Assembly (NCBI GenBank): GCA_017441585.1
Contig: JAFRWW010000072.1
Coordinates: 1-49,378, forward strand
Reading direction: 5' to 3'
Source of the DNA: Lachnospiraceae bacterium
Lineage (GTDB): Bacteria; Bacillota; Clostridia; Lachnospirales; Lachnospiraceae
Length of the DNA: 49,378 nt
Under the pieces are notes generated by a model. The model saw only the letters and a program-made list of their open reading frames with translations, was not told the DNA's origin and searched no databases. Shown piece after piece: positions 35,405-44,309 of the stretch. The translations under genes and the position numbers were made by a program. Each line of letters starts with the position of its first letter. Within the stretch, counting starts at the first letter, position 1.

Positions 35405-36874
35405 TCAGACGGGCGATATTTGGGGGTCGGTATACTCCTGCATGGGAAGGATTATCTTTACGATGGTCCCCTTCATATATTCACTGTCTATCTCGATACC
35501 GTACTCAGGGCCGAAATTAAGGCTTATCCTCTCATTCACATTATACAGTCCGAAGATCTCGCTGGCCGCGGGCTTTTTGAATTTAATACCCCGCCTCACC
35601 TTTAAGAGACGTTCCGGCTCCATTCCGCAGCCGTTATCGATAACGCTTATGACTACCTTTGAATCCTTAAGGGTGCCTTCCACCCTTATGACGCCGCCGC
35701 CTCTCGTATTCTTGATGCCGTGATACAGCGCATTTTCCACAAGGGGCTGGATGGTTATCTTGGGGATACGGTATTTCATTATCTCCTCAGGCACGTCTAT
35801 CTCAAAGGTAAGAATGTCCTGATACCTCACGCCCTGTATATTGAGATAACTGTTAACATGCTGTATCTCTTCCCTTATGGATATGACGGTCTTTCCGTCA
35901 TTCAATGAGGTACGGAAAAAGTCGGAAAGATTTCCTACCATATTTATGACCTGGCCTCTGTCTCCGGCCTCCGCCAGCCACACGATGGCATCCAACGTAT
36001 TATATAAGAAGTGAGGGTTGATCTGGGCCTGGAGCACTTCAAACTCCGCCTTGCGCATATTGATCTGCTCGTTCTTTACCTGCTCGATCAGCTCATTCAT
36101 CTTATCTATAAGAGCATTTAGGGAATCGGAAAGAGCCGTCACCTCCACGCCGGTATGCATATCGGCTCTGACGGACAAATCTCCCTTCGCCACCCTGTCC
36201 GTGATCTTGGAAAGTTCCGTAATGGGACGGGTCAGGTGTCTGGGCAGATACCAGGACAGGAACAGCATCAGGATGATTATGATCCCGAAGACATACAATG
36301 AGGACCTGAACATATCCGAAAAAACACGCTGATACTCATTTCTGGAAGTCTGCAGTTCCCTTATCTCATAATACATATATTCCGCCACGGTATCCTGGAT
36401 CAGGGAAGTCACTATCTGGACATCGTTTTCCCAGATCTCCATATTATCGTCATAGCGGTCACCTTCCTCAAGGTTTTCCTCAATACGGTTCTTGTAGGTA
36501 TCCAGATTGTCCAGATATTTCTGGATATGATTGAGCCTCTCCATATTGTCCATGGAGTCAGTAAGGCCCCTAAGCTGCCCTACTATCTTTTTTGCATTGG
36601 CGAGCATATTATCCAGATCGGATTCCTGAATGGTCTTATTCTCTACGATAAGAAGATATGTCTCATAGTCATAGTCGGTCTTAAAGTCCTGGCTGAACTC
36701 ACTGGCCTCAACTACGGAATTGATCATCCCTTCATATTGAAGGGAACTTAAGAACATACTGTAAAACGCAAATACCAGCAAGGATACCAGCGGCACCAGG
36801 ATAAGCATATAGGTGATCTGTATCTTTGCGGCGAGGGTAGTACTTTCCCAGTATTTTCTGATACTCTCTCTCAT
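35405..36874 (-). CDS. YesM-type sensor histidine kinase
   Basis: The 489-residue kinase has helices at about 17-42 and 191-211, an outside helical sensor of about 150 residues between them, HAMP (PRHLTRPITELSKITDRVAK), a His_kinase domain with QINPHFLYNTLDAIVWLAE (phospho-acceptor H288) and an ATPase domain with NALYHGIKN and IDNGCGM. This is the LytS/YesM class that usually pairs with AraC-type response regulators to control sugar uptake genes. The gene starts 1 bp after the regulator's TAA. Its SD (GGGGG) lies within a repeat element. Arabinose, free or bound to a binding protein, is the likely signal by context. Confidence 0.94.
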   Translation of the reverse strand: MRESIRKYWESTTLAAKIQITYMLILVPLVSLLVFAFYSMFLSSLQYEGMINSVVEASEFSQDFKTDYDYETYLLIVENKTIQESDLDNMLANAKKIVGQLRGLTDSMDNMERLNHIQKYLDNLDTYKNRIEENLEEGDRYDDNMEIWENDVQIVTSLIQDTVAEYMYYEIRELQTSRNEYQRVFSDMFRSSLYVFGIIIILMLFLSWYLPRHLTRPITELSKITDRVAKGDLSVRADMHTGVEVTALSDSLNALIDKMNELIEQVKNEQINMRKAEFEVLQAQINPHFLYNTLDAIVWLAEAGDRGQVINMVGNLSDFFRTSLNDGKTVISIREEIQHVNSYLNIQGVRYQDILTFEIDVPEEIMKYRIPKITIQPLVENALYHGIKNTRGGGVIRVEGTLKDSKVVISVIDNGCGMEPERLLKVRRGIKFKKPAASEIFGLYNVNERISLNFGPEYGIEIDSEYMKGTIVKIILPMQEYTDPQISPV

Positions 36875-38071
36875 TTACGCCCCCGATTTCATATCGGGTA
36901 AGCCCGTCCCGGCTTTCTTCTGCCTGTATTCCTTGGGCGTGATACCCGTGGTCTTTTTAAATAATGAGGAAAAATAATGAGGATCGCTGTATCCCACCAT
37001 CACGCTGATCTCGGCGCTCTTTTTCCCGGTACAGCGCAAAAGCTCCTTTGCCTTGCTGATCCTGCGGTCTGTCAGATACTTTATGAAGGTCTTACCCGTC
37101 TTCTGGCTGAATACGGTACTCAGATGATTGGGGGACAGACCCACATGGGAGGCCACGTCATTGAGAGACAGACCCTCTCTGGAATAATTCTCATCTATAT
37201 AGGCTATGACCGAATCCACCACGTCACGGTACTTATCGGAAGAGCTCTCCACCCTGAAGGCCACCGCACTCTTAACTATCCGGGTTATATACCTGGATGC
37301 GGTCTCCGAATCCGGTTCTCTTCTGGCCGTAAAATCAAAAACCTCGACACAAGATCTGTCGCCTCCCAGCTGCTCCATAAAATCCGCCACCATGAAATAG
37401 ATGTCCATTATCATGTACTGACAGAACATCACCGATCTCATCTCGTTTGATATCTCGGCAAAGAAGTCCTCCAGAAAGATCTCCACATCCTCTGTCTCAC
37501 CGGTCTTTAAGAAAGCCTTGAGTTTCTCGCTCTTAATGACCTCCAGATTGATATTTCCCACATCCAGATCCGCCTTAAATACATGCGCACCCTCAGTGTC
37601 ATCACGGTCATTCTTATCCGTATAGCTGCGGCTCACCTTTTCAAAGGCACCGGAGAGTTCATTCAGCTTATCAAGGAAATCTCCTTCTTCCCTTTTCTTC
37701 AGGATCTTTTCCTTGATGCGGTCCAGTTCCTCTATAAGCTTCTCCGCGCTGATGGGTTTTAAAAGATACTGGGCCACGCCCAGCTCTATGCTGCGTTTAG
37801 CATATTCAAACTCCTCATATCCGGAAAGGATTATGATCTCGGTCTTGGGAAGCTCTTCCTTTATATGCCGGGACAGTTCCAGACCATCCATAAAAGGCAT
37901 CCGTATATCCGTCACCACTATATCCGGATTAAGTTTGCGGATTAAAGAAAAAGCAAGCTCTCCATCGCCTGCTTCCCCGCAAAACTCGTATCCGTGCGCT
38001 TCCCAGTCCACATTATTCCTGATGCCTGCCCTGATGACATACTCATCTTCGGCAAGAAAAACTTTTATCAT
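36875..38071 (-). CDS. YesN-type response regulator with AraC-type DNA-binding domain
   Basis: The 398-residue regulator has a receiver (about 1-120; acidic E9-D10, phospho-acceptor D55 in VVTDIRMP, LLKP lysine near 104), a central region (about 150-280) and a C-terminal pair of AraC-type helix-turn-helix motifs (SLNDVASHVGLSPNHLSTVF and ISVMVGYSDPHYFSSLFKKT). The family core ends at GITPKEYRQ; the extra tail KKAGTGLPDMKSGA and the stop come from a palindromic repeat. It is transcribed just ahead of the kinase and transporter and probably activates the arabinose operon. Confidence 0.94.
   Translation of the reverse strand: MIKVFLAEDEYVIRAGIRNNVDWEAHGYEFCGEAGDGELAFSLIRKLNPDIVVTDIRMPFMDGLELSRHIKEELPKTEIIILSGYEEFEYAKRSIELGVAQYLLKPISAEKLIEELDRIKEKILKKREEGDFLDKLNELSGAFEKVSRSYTDKNDRDDTEGAHVFKADLDVGNINLEVIKSEKLKAFLKTGETEDVEIFLEDFFAEISNEMRSVMFCQYMIMDIYFMVADFMEQLGGDRSCVEVFDFTARREPDSETASRYITRIVKSAVAFRVESSSDKYRDVVDSVIAYIDENYSREGLSLNDVASHVGLSPNHLSTVFSQKTGKTFIKYLTDRRISKAKELLRCTGKKSAEISVMVGYSDPHYFSSLFKKTTGITPKEYRQKKAGTGLPDMKSGA
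36879..36917. repeat. Interspersed palindromic repeat, family R1 (copy in the response-regulator gene end)
   Basis: CCCGAT/ATCGGG arms (36882-36887 and 36893-36898) around TTCAT are followed by AAGCCCGTCCCGGCTTT. Over 36 bp it matches the copy at 42605-42641 at 33 positions. It encodes the last residues of the regulator, and on the minus strand its GGGGG lies 6 nt before the kinase ATG, acting as SD. Confidence 0.82.
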
Positions 38072-38141
38072 GATGTGCCTCTGTTATACTTAGTTTTTGT
38101 TTTGATCAAATCTATGGACAACCTCGAAAGTGTGGCAATGA

Positions 38142-39230
38142 TCAGAAGATCACAATATTCCTTCCGCTCTGCTTGCCCAGATACAGCTTTTCGTCCGCTG
38201 ACTTGATGATCTTTTCCAGACCGATCTTGGCATCATACTCTTCCACACCGAAGGTCATGGTGATCTTTATCTTGGTGCCGCCAAAGTCAAATTCCGCCTT
38301 ACGTATTTTTACCAGAAGATTATCGAGCGCCACCTGAGCCTCATCTCCGTTAAGACCCGTGAATGCAAAAAGAAACTCTTCACCGCCCCATCTGGCCACG
38401 AATCCATAATGTTTCATGTATTCGGTAAACAACTGGCCCAGCGAAAACAGAATATAATCGCCGGCATCATGACCATAGGTATCGTTAACCTTTTTGAAGA
38501 AATCTATATCACCGATGGCCACACAGAACTGGGTGCCCAGAGCGTTGTACTGCTTTTCCATATCGGCCAGTTCATCCATGGAGCTGCGGCGGTTCATAAG
38601 CCTGGTAAGGGCATCCGTCTCCGACAGTTTTTTAAGCTGCTTATTATACATGCGCAGCATCCTCTCCGCCTCCACATACTTGGTGCAGAAGAAAAACGCC
38701 ACCACAGAAAAAATGGATACGGAAAAGATGATATTCGAAACCATGACCACCCGAAGCCATACTCCGTCAAAGTCGTATACCAGACCCCTGGCCGTGATAT
38801 TTACCGTGAGTATGGTGATCATCACGGCTATGAACACACTGTAGATAAGCTTACGCTTCACCGAATCCAGAGGATTATACCAGAAGATAAAGAGAACCAC
38901 ATAGGCCACATAGTGAAATGAGGAACGAAAACCGAAGGCGTAGGTCAGCACTCCGGAAGAAAGGGTAGCCACAAGAGAAAGCATGTAAAGCGAAACCGAC
39001 GGGTGTATCCTGTAGGTAGAAATAAGCACACCAAACAAAAGGACCGCCGACACATAAACAGGCGTGTGATATCCTTTTACGGTATTGGCCGTCAGAATAA
39101 CAGCCAGGAAAAGATAATACAAGCCAAGCGACAACGTGACCAGCCTGATCAGGTAAAGGAATTCATCGGATTCCCCCTTGAACGGCGACTCTTTTTTCAG
39201 TATATTTCTGATTTTCGAAATCACAACCAT
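38142..39230 (-). CDS. Membrane-bound diguanylate cyclase (GGDEF)
   Basis: The 362-residue protein has about six membrane helices in residues 28-182, a short linker helix and a GGDEF domain (about 200-362) that makes cyclic di-GMP from two GTP. The active-site loop is GGEEF (282-286), with DIDFFKKVNDTYGHDAGD as substrate and metal region. No RxxD inhibitory site precedes GGEEF, so product inhibition at that site is unlikely. SD: AAGG. A weak promoter may lie at 39266-39294. It stands between the arabinose and cobalamin blocks with no clear tie to either; the MshEN-like protein at 8728-9633 could be a reader of its product. Confidence 0.94.
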   Translation of the reverse strand: MVVISKIRNILKKESPFKGESDEFLYLIRLVTLSLGLYYLFLAVILTANTVKGYHTPVYVSAVLLFGVLISTYRIHPSVSLYMLSLVATLSSGVLTYAFGFRSSFHYVAYVVLFIFWYNPLDSVKRKLIYSVFIAVMITILTVNITARGLVYDFDGVWLRVVMVSNIIFSVSIFSVVAFFFCTKYVEAERMLRMYNKQLKKLSETDALTRLMNRRSSMDELADMEKQYNALGTQFCVAIGDIDFFKKVNDTYGHDAGDYILFSLGQLFTEYMKHYGFVARWGGEEFLFAFTGLNGDEAQVALDNLLVKIRKAEFDFGGTKIKITMTFGVEEYDAKIGLEKIIKSADEKLYLGKQSGRNIVIF

Positions 39231-39265
39231 ACGACCTTACGGCCTCTCTTAAGTATTTGAGTAAA

Positions 39266-39294
39266 AATATACCACATTTTTAAGGACTTTTAAA
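39266..39294 (-). promoter_or_regulatory. Weak promoter candidate for the GGDEF gene
   Basis: TATATT (39266-39271) has the partner TTTAAA (39289-39294) at 17 bp, overlapping the cbiA stop. The start would be about 30 nt before the GGDEF start codon. Confidence 0.35.
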
Positions 39295-40675
39295 GGTTTC
39301 GGGATAAAATTTTTGAAACAGCCCATGGGTTTGACGGATAGTACAGATGGGGAAATCCGGCAAAACACCGTTCACTGATAAAACAGCAGTCATATACGAC
39401 GTTGCTGCTCACCTTTACAGCCTTTGCGTCTTCACCGTTTTTGTCACAGTCCCAGTAATGGAACTCATGCCCCTTTATGGATTCCCCCTCCGGGATGAAG
39501 ATGCCTGTTTTGTCATATATTTCGATATATCCGAACCGTACGCTCTTCTTCATATCCCTGCAGACTCCGTCAAAGATATTGCACATCTCATATTCCCTGC
39601 CGTCTTTTTCTATGCTTTTTTGAAGATACATAAAGCCTCCGCACTCTGCAAGGAGCATGACGCCCCTGTCATAAGCCTCATGTGTCGACTCGAGCATAGC
39701 CTTATTGTCTGACAGTCTCTTTACAAACAATTCGGGATAACCGCCGCCAAAGATTATGACATCTGTATCAGTATCTATTGATTCATCCCTGAGAGGTGAA
39801 AAAAAACCGATCCTTGCTCCATGATCCTCCAGCATAGCCAGATTATCCTTGTAATAAAAGTTAAAGGCCTCATCCCTTGCCACCAGAACCTTTCTTTTTC
39901 CGGTGAGATAATTAACTCTCAGATCCTCCGTCACGTCCTCAAAAACCGCTAAAGACGGGGCTCTTTGGGACATTTTTACGATTGAGTCAATATCAATCCC
40001 GCCGCTGACCATTTCAGTCATCAGTCCCAGTTTTTCCTTCACAGCCTCTTCATGTTCGGGAAGTATAAGCCCCAGATGTCTGCTTTCCAAACCGGCCTTT
40101 TTTTCAGCCCCAAGATGCCCAAGAACCCTGATTCCCAGTTCCTCTTCCAGTACAGGAGCGATCTTTTCATAATAATTGTCTGATATCCTGTTAAGGACCA
40201 CTCCTTTTATCAAGTCACTGGTGTCATATTTAAGAAAGCCTGAAAGCATGGGTATCATGGATCTGCCCATACCCTTCACATCCGCCACCAGTATGATGGG
40301 GCAATCCAGAAATGATGCCACTTCATACGAAGAGCCCTCATCCTTCGTCGGCGACACGCCGTCATACAGTCCCATCACGCCTTCTATGACAGCAATGTCA
40401 CTTTCATTTCCCGATTCCATCTCCCAGATAAAGCTTTTTCTTATGCCCTCCTTTGAGGGTGTGAAAAAGGTGTCCAGGTTTTTGGAAGGCACTCCAAACA
40501 CCGTTTCATGGAAAATGGGGTCTATATAATCAGGGCCGCACTTAAAAGACTTTACCTTCATGCCCCTCTTTTTCAATATATCAAGCAGCGCAACGGTAAG
40601 AGTGGTCTTTCCGCTCCCACTCTTTATCCCTGCTATCATTATCCGGTTTATGTTATATTTCTTCAACTCAGCCAT
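39290..40675 (-). CDS. cbiA: Cobyrinate a,c-diamide synthase CbiA
   Basis: The 461-residue enzyme amidates the a and c side chains of cobyrinate using glutamine and ATP. It has an N-terminal P-loop ATPase domain (IMIAGIKSGSGKTTLTVALL; KCGPDYIDPIFH) and a C-terminal class I glutaminase-like domain with the nucleophile Cys in LLAECGGFMYLQ and a late His in GHEFHYWD. The ATG at 40675 has AGGTGA upstream, and the GTG at 40684 overlaps the preceding gene. It is the last gene of the cobalamin run, with no terminator seen after it. Confidence 0.95.
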   Translation of the reverse strand: MAELKKYNINRIMIAGIKSGSGKTTLTVALLDILKKRGMKVKSFKCGPDYIDPIFHETVFGVPSKNLDTFFTPSKEGIRKSFIWEMESGNESDIAVIEGVMGLYDGVSPTKDEGSSYEVASFLDCPIILVADVKGMGRSMIPMLSGFLKYDTSDLIKGVVLNRISDNYYEKIAPVLEEELGIRVLGHLGAEKKAGLESRHLGLILPEHEEAVKEKLGLMTEMVSGGIDIDSIVKMSQRAPSLAVFEDVTEDLRVNYLTGKRKVLVARDEAFNFYYKDNLAMLEDHGARIGFFSPLRDESIDTDTDVIIFGGGYPELFVKRLSDNKAMLESTHEAYDRGVMLLAECGGFMYLQKSIEKDGREYEMCNIFDGVCRDMKKSVRFGYIEIYDKTGIFIPEGESIKGHEFHYWDCDKNGEDAKAVKVSSNVVYDCCFISERCFAGFPHLYYPSNPWAVSKILSRNL

Positions 40676-40680
40676 AGCAC

Positions 40681-42177
40681 TCACCTGCCGTCAGAAGATA
40701 GCACAAAACAGCAATACAGCCCCTCACCGGGCAGTTTCCCACTCTCCGGAGGGTCGATACTTAATATCTGCTCCCGCTCAGTCCCCAGCTCATACCCCAC
40801 TATGATACTCACCTTTTCACCCTCCAGTTCATGACAAAGATCACGCATATCGTCAAGCCCTGACAAAAGCACAAAGGTCCTTTCACAGCCAAGGATCCTC
40901 TCCCTTATATCCGGTACCCTCCTGCCATGCATACTTATGAGCTGCACATCATTACAGTCTGCATCTGCCTTCGCCGCCAGATATGACATGGATGATATTC
41001 CGGGCAGCACGGTTATATCCGCTTCAAAATCTCCCCCGGCTATGGCTTCATCCACCGCCTTTCTCACCCTGCGGTATGCACTGTAAAAGGAGACATCTCC
41101 GGAAAAGGCCAGACAGATACTGCAGCTTCCCAAAGATGACTCATAGGCATTCTTTATCTCATCTATGATCCGCTCCGTGTTCACCGTCGCCACGCTTCGA
41201 CAGTTCCCCGGCAGGGCAAGTGAAGATATGAGTCTTTCAGATCCGACACACACGTCAGCTTCGATGAGGCATCGCTGTGAAGCCCCGGTCAGGGATATCT
41301 CATCAGCCATCCCCGCTCCGAAAAAGATTAGTTTCACCGGTCTTTTCGAAGATAGTTTAACTCCGGTGATTTCTTCAAGCTTTTTACATACCCCGGCCAT
41401 ATCCTCCCCTTCATCCTCCGGAGCCCCTATCACAAAAAAGGCGGCCCCGCAATTATGCGCAGCATCCGCCTTTTCAAAAAAACCGCCCTCTCTTCCGCTC
41501 TGCTTGCTGACCACGACAGTTATGTCATACTGCCTTATGATCTCCTCGTTCATGCTCACGGAAAAAGGGCCGTGCATGGCAATTATGTGCGATGATGATA
41601 TGCCGCATTTCTCACAGATTTCAAGACTTTCCATCCGGGGGATGACTCTCACATATAATCTTTCCCTAAGTCCCTCTTCCTCACAAAATACAGCCAGATC
41701 CTTGCTGCCCGTAGTCAGCAGTATATTTCCCTTTGTCAAAGACAGAGCCTCGGCACAAGATCTCACATCGTCAAAAATCCTTATGCCTTCTGTTACCCCC
41801 TTCAGGCTTCTGCTAAGCCGCAGATACACTGCGCCTGCCTCTTTCGCGGCGGCCTTTATATTTTTGCCTGCCTCCTTCGCATAAGGATGTGTAGCATCCA
41901 CAATAATGTCAAAGAGCATGTCCGCACATTCTGCCGTTTTATCAAATGCTGTTTCTCCTCGCTCTCCTTTTATGAGACGGACCATCCCCTCCTCATCCAG
42001 GGCTCCTGCGTGAACCCGGGCAAAATTTTCATCATAACCCATACTCACGCCGTATTCACTTACCACGCAGACGCCATGACTTATATGTGCCCCCGACAGG
42101 ATATCCGACAACATTCTGCCCTCTGTAGTACCCGAAAATATAAGTATACTGTTTTTACCCGAATATCCCTGATTCAA
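40681..42177 (-). CDS. cbiJE: CbiJ-CbiE fusion: cobalt-precorrin-6A reductase plus C5-methyltransferase
   Basis: The 498-residue protein joins two pathway enzymes. Residues about 8-275 are CbiJ/CobK (ILIFSGTTEGRMLSDILS, DATHPYAKEAGKNIKAA, IPRMESLEICEKCGI, IAMHGPFSVSMNEE, VSKQSGREGGFFEK). Residues about 282-498 are CbiE (FFGAGMADEISLTGASQRCL, VCVGSERL, LAFSGDVSFYSAY, VLPGISSMSYLAA). CbiJ reduces cobalt-precorrin-6A and CbiE methylates C5 of cobalt-precorrin-7. CbiT, the usual C15-methylating partner, is absent from the window. The start is TTG at 42177, 8 nt after GGGGG and overlapping the cbiH stop (TTGA). Confidence 0.92.
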   Translation of the reverse strand: MNQGYSGKNSILIFSGTTEGRMLSDILSGAHISHGVCVVSEYGVSMGYDENFARVHAGALDEEGMVRLIKGERGETAFDKTAECADMLFDIIVDATHPYAKEAGKNIKAAAKEAGAVYLRLSRSLKGVTEGIRIFDDVRSCAEALSLTKGNILLTTGSKDLAVFCEEEGLRERLYVRVIPRMESLEICEKCGISSSHIIAMHGPFSVSMNEEIIRQYDITVVVSKQSGREGGFFEKADAAHNCGAAFFVIGAPEDEGEDMAGVCKKLEEITGVKLSSKRPVKLIFFGAGMADEISLTGASQRCLIEADVCVGSERLISSLALPGNCRSVATVNTERIIDEIKNAYESSLGSCSICLAFSGDVSFYSAYRRVRKAVDEAIAGGDFEADITVLPGISSMSYLAAKADADCNDVQLISMHGRRVPDIRERILGCERTFVLLSGLDDMRDLCHELEGEKVSIIVGYELGTEREQILSIDPPESGKLPGEGLYCCFVLSSDGR

Positions 42178-42986
42178 AATTCATACCCCCTGGGGGTTAT
42201 AAGTCTGCCGTTTACCACACGGCTTTGGGAGTTACCGATAAACACCGTAGTGTACATATCAGCCCTGTATTCCTTTAATTCACTTAAGGTCATGATCCGG
42301 TACTCTTCACCCTCACGGCCTATATTTCTGACCACGCCGCAAAGACGATCCCCTCCTGTTTTTTCCATCAGTATTTCACAGGCTTCTTTAAGGGCGTCTG
42401 TCCTAAGACGGCTGCCCGGATTGTAAAGGACGATCACCATATCGGATATGGCTGCGCATTCCAGTCTTTTTCTGATAAGCTCACGGGGCGTCAGATAGTC
42501 CGACAGACTGATGGTACAAAAATCATGATTCACCACGGCACCTAGAATGGCAGAACCGCCCAGTGCCGCCGTGATTCCGGGGATTACACTTACTTCCACA
42601 TCTGTCCCCGATTTTACATCGGGGAAGCCCGTCCCGGCTTTGAGGGACTTCAAGACTTCTCCGGCAGGAGAAGTTTCCTTATCTGTCCCCTTCGAAAGCA
42701 GTTCAAAAATAAGAGAAGCCATGCCGTAAACCTGTGAATCCCCGCTACAAACAAGAGCCACGGATCTGCCCTTTGCTGCTTCTTCAAGGGCCATCCTGCA
42801 TCGATCTATCTCCTGCCTCATCCCCGTGGTAATATATTCCTTTCCCGGATATCTGTCCTTTATCAGATCCACATAGAGATCATATCCCGCTATGACCTGC
42901 ACGTTTCTTAGGCACTCATCGGCTCTTATAGTCATATCCTCATGATTTCCCGGACCGATACCCACCACATAGATCACATTACCCAA
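42174..42986 (-). CDS. cbiH: Cobalt-precorrin-3 C17-methyltransferase CbiH with repeat-derived insertion
   Basis: The 270-residue SAM-dependent enzyme contracts the ring by methylating C17. Motifs: VVGIGPGNHEDMTIRADE at the start, ITTGMRQEIDRC, LVCSGDSQVYGMASLIFELL, VIPGITAALGGSAILGAV, HDFCTISLSDYLTPRE and VLYNPGSRLR. Between FELL and VEVSVIPG about 30 residues are extra relative to the family, and AGTGFPDVKSG within them is encoded by repeat R1 (42605-42641). The SD is weak. The gene lies 26 bp after cbiG and overlaps the cbiJ-cbiE fusion by 4 bp. Confidence 0.94.
   Translation of the reverse strand: MGNVIYVVGIGPGNHEDMTIRADECLRNVQVIAGYDLYVDLIKDRYPGKEYITTGMRQEIDRCRMALEEAAKGRSVALVCSGDSQVYGMASLIFELLSKGTDKETSPAGEVLKSLKAGTGFPDVKSGTDVEVSVIPGITAALGGSAILGAVVNHDFCTISLSDYLTPRELIRKRLECAAISDMVIVLYNPGSRLRTDALKEACEILMEKTGGDRLCGVVRNIGREGEEYRIMTLSELKEYRADMYTTVFIGNSQSRVVNGRLITPRGYEF
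42605..42641. repeat. Interspersed palindromic repeat, family R1 (copy inside cbiH)
   Basis: CCCCGAT (42606-42612) pairs with ATCGGGG (42618-42624) around TTTAC, followed by AAGCCCGTCCCGGCTTT. The copy is in frame with cbiH and has no stop in that frame, so it is translated. Confidence 0.85.
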
Positions 42987-43012
42987 TTTTTCATCCTCTT
43001 ATCTGATCAATG

Positions 43013-44293
43013 TCACCCCAGGATCACACTCTTCATCCTTGCCACCGCCAGGCTCATTCCGGAATATACGCTCTTTTCCCTGATGAGCTCGCCGCCTTCT
43101 TTTGCCCCTAAAACGGCAGCCCTTTCACATACATTATCCACTCCCGTGACTTCCTCCACGAAATCAGAATGACTGAAGGTGCCCACTGCCTCAGCCAGCT
43201 CCCCTGCACTGTATGTGATAAGCTCCAGTCCGTACTTTCTGCAAAAATCAAGAAGTCCGGGCTCATCGCTTTTAATGTCTATGGTCGCCATGGCATATAT
43301 CTCAAGCAAAGATATATCCATCTCATCCAAAATGCTGTCCACAAAGGACTCTATCTCCTCCCGGCTCTTTCCCCTCTTGAGCCCGATTCCCAGCACATAA
43401 CGCCTGGGCATGAGGATGAGGGCTCCACTCTCCATAGCCTTTTTATAAAGCTGTGAATTCCTGCCCGAAGGCATGATGAAGATATCCACCTTCTCGGACA
43501 CTTCATTTCCGTATATATCCGAGATCACGTCATTATCGTTTTTATACACGTCCTCCCTGATCCTGTCATTCACATTATAAATGTGATCCATAAGGGAATC
43601 GTCCACCTTATATATGTCGGATCTGTAATCCCTCTTTGACACATCGGGAGCGTTTTTTGCGAAATCGCGGGAAGACTTTTCTTTCAAAGGCTCTGACAAA
43701 CTGCCGTAATACACGATCTCCACATCGGACGGCAGTTCAAAGCCCTCCGGCAGATCTTCCCTGTTCACGCACATTTTAACCTTCTGTCCCGAAAGAAGCC
43801 TTGAGGACACGGCAGCTATCTGCCCCTTATTGGCTATGCTCATATTGTTTTTGACGGCAAAGCTGTCCACGGAAAACTTCCCGTTTATGTCAGTGGCCGT
43901 GGTTATGACACACTGTGCTCCCAGACGCTCACTGAGATTAAGGGCCAGATCATTGGCTCCTCCCACATGTCCCGACAGGACGGGGATCACATACTGCCCC
44001 GCCTCATCTATGACGATCACCGCAGGATCGCTCATCTTATCCCTGACAAAAGGCGCTATAGTCCTCACGGCTATTCCGCAGGCGCCTATAAAAATAAGGA
44101 CGTTCTTTTGCTCAAAATTATCCCGGGCAAAACTCCCCAGATCACCCACTTTTGTCACATCTTCGAACCCGGCTGGATCGAACTCACGCCAGGCACTATA
44201 AAGCCTCACATTTTCTGACGACTCCCTTATGCTCTTTATCTTTTGGGATAACAAAAGCCCGCGCCCGGTAAAAGATATTATAGATATATTCAT
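43013..44293 (-). CDS. cbiG: Cobalt-precorrin-5A hydrolase CbiG with tandem-repeat linker
   Basis: The 426-residue protein opens the lactone ring of cobalt-precorrin-5A and releases acetaldehyde. The N-terminal domain has VLIFIGACGIAVRTIAPFVR, DPAVIVIDEAGQYVIPVLSG and HVGGANDLA; the C-terminal domain has YVLGIGLKRGKSREEIESFV and SAGELAEAVGTFSHSDFVEE. Between them (about residues 190-275) lies a long charged insert with four 11-residue repeats around (D/E)-(I/V)-Y, making the protein longer than the usual 340-370. The ATG at 44293 follows GGGGAGG; the longer frame upstream reads the wrong side of repeat R2. cbiF ends 17 bp upstream. Confidence 0.94.
   Translation of the reverse strand: MNISIISFTGRGLLLSQKIKSIRESSENVRLYSAWREFDPAGFEDVTKVGDLGSFARDNFEQKNVLIFIGACGIAVRTIAPFVRDKMSDPAVIVIDEAGQYVIPVLSGHVGGANDLALNLSERLGAQCVITTATDINGKFSVDSFAVKNNMSIANKGQIAAVSSRLLSGQKVKMCVNREDLPEGFELPSDVEIVYYGSLSEPLKEKSSRDFAKNAPDVSKRDYRSDIYKVDDSLMDHIYNVNDRIREDVYKNDNDVISDIYGNEVSEKVDIFIMPSGRNSQLYKKAMESGALILMPRRYVLGIGLKRGKSREEIESFVDSILDEMDISLLEIYAMATIDIKSDEPGLLDFCRKYGLELITYSAGELAEAVGTFSHSDFVEEVTGVDNVCERAAVLGAKEGGELIREKSVYSGMSLAVARMKSVILG
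43490..43621 (-). repeat. In-frame 33-bp x 4 tandem repeat inside cbiG
   Basis: Tyr codons fall exactly 33 nt apart at 43511, 43544, 43577 and 43610. The units read SDIYKVDDSLM, DHIYNVNDRIR, EDVYKNDNDVI and SDIYGNEVSEK. DNA copies are diverged but the period is exact and frame-preserving. Confidence 0.85.
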
Positions 44294-44309
44294 GATCGCC
44301 TCCCCATAA

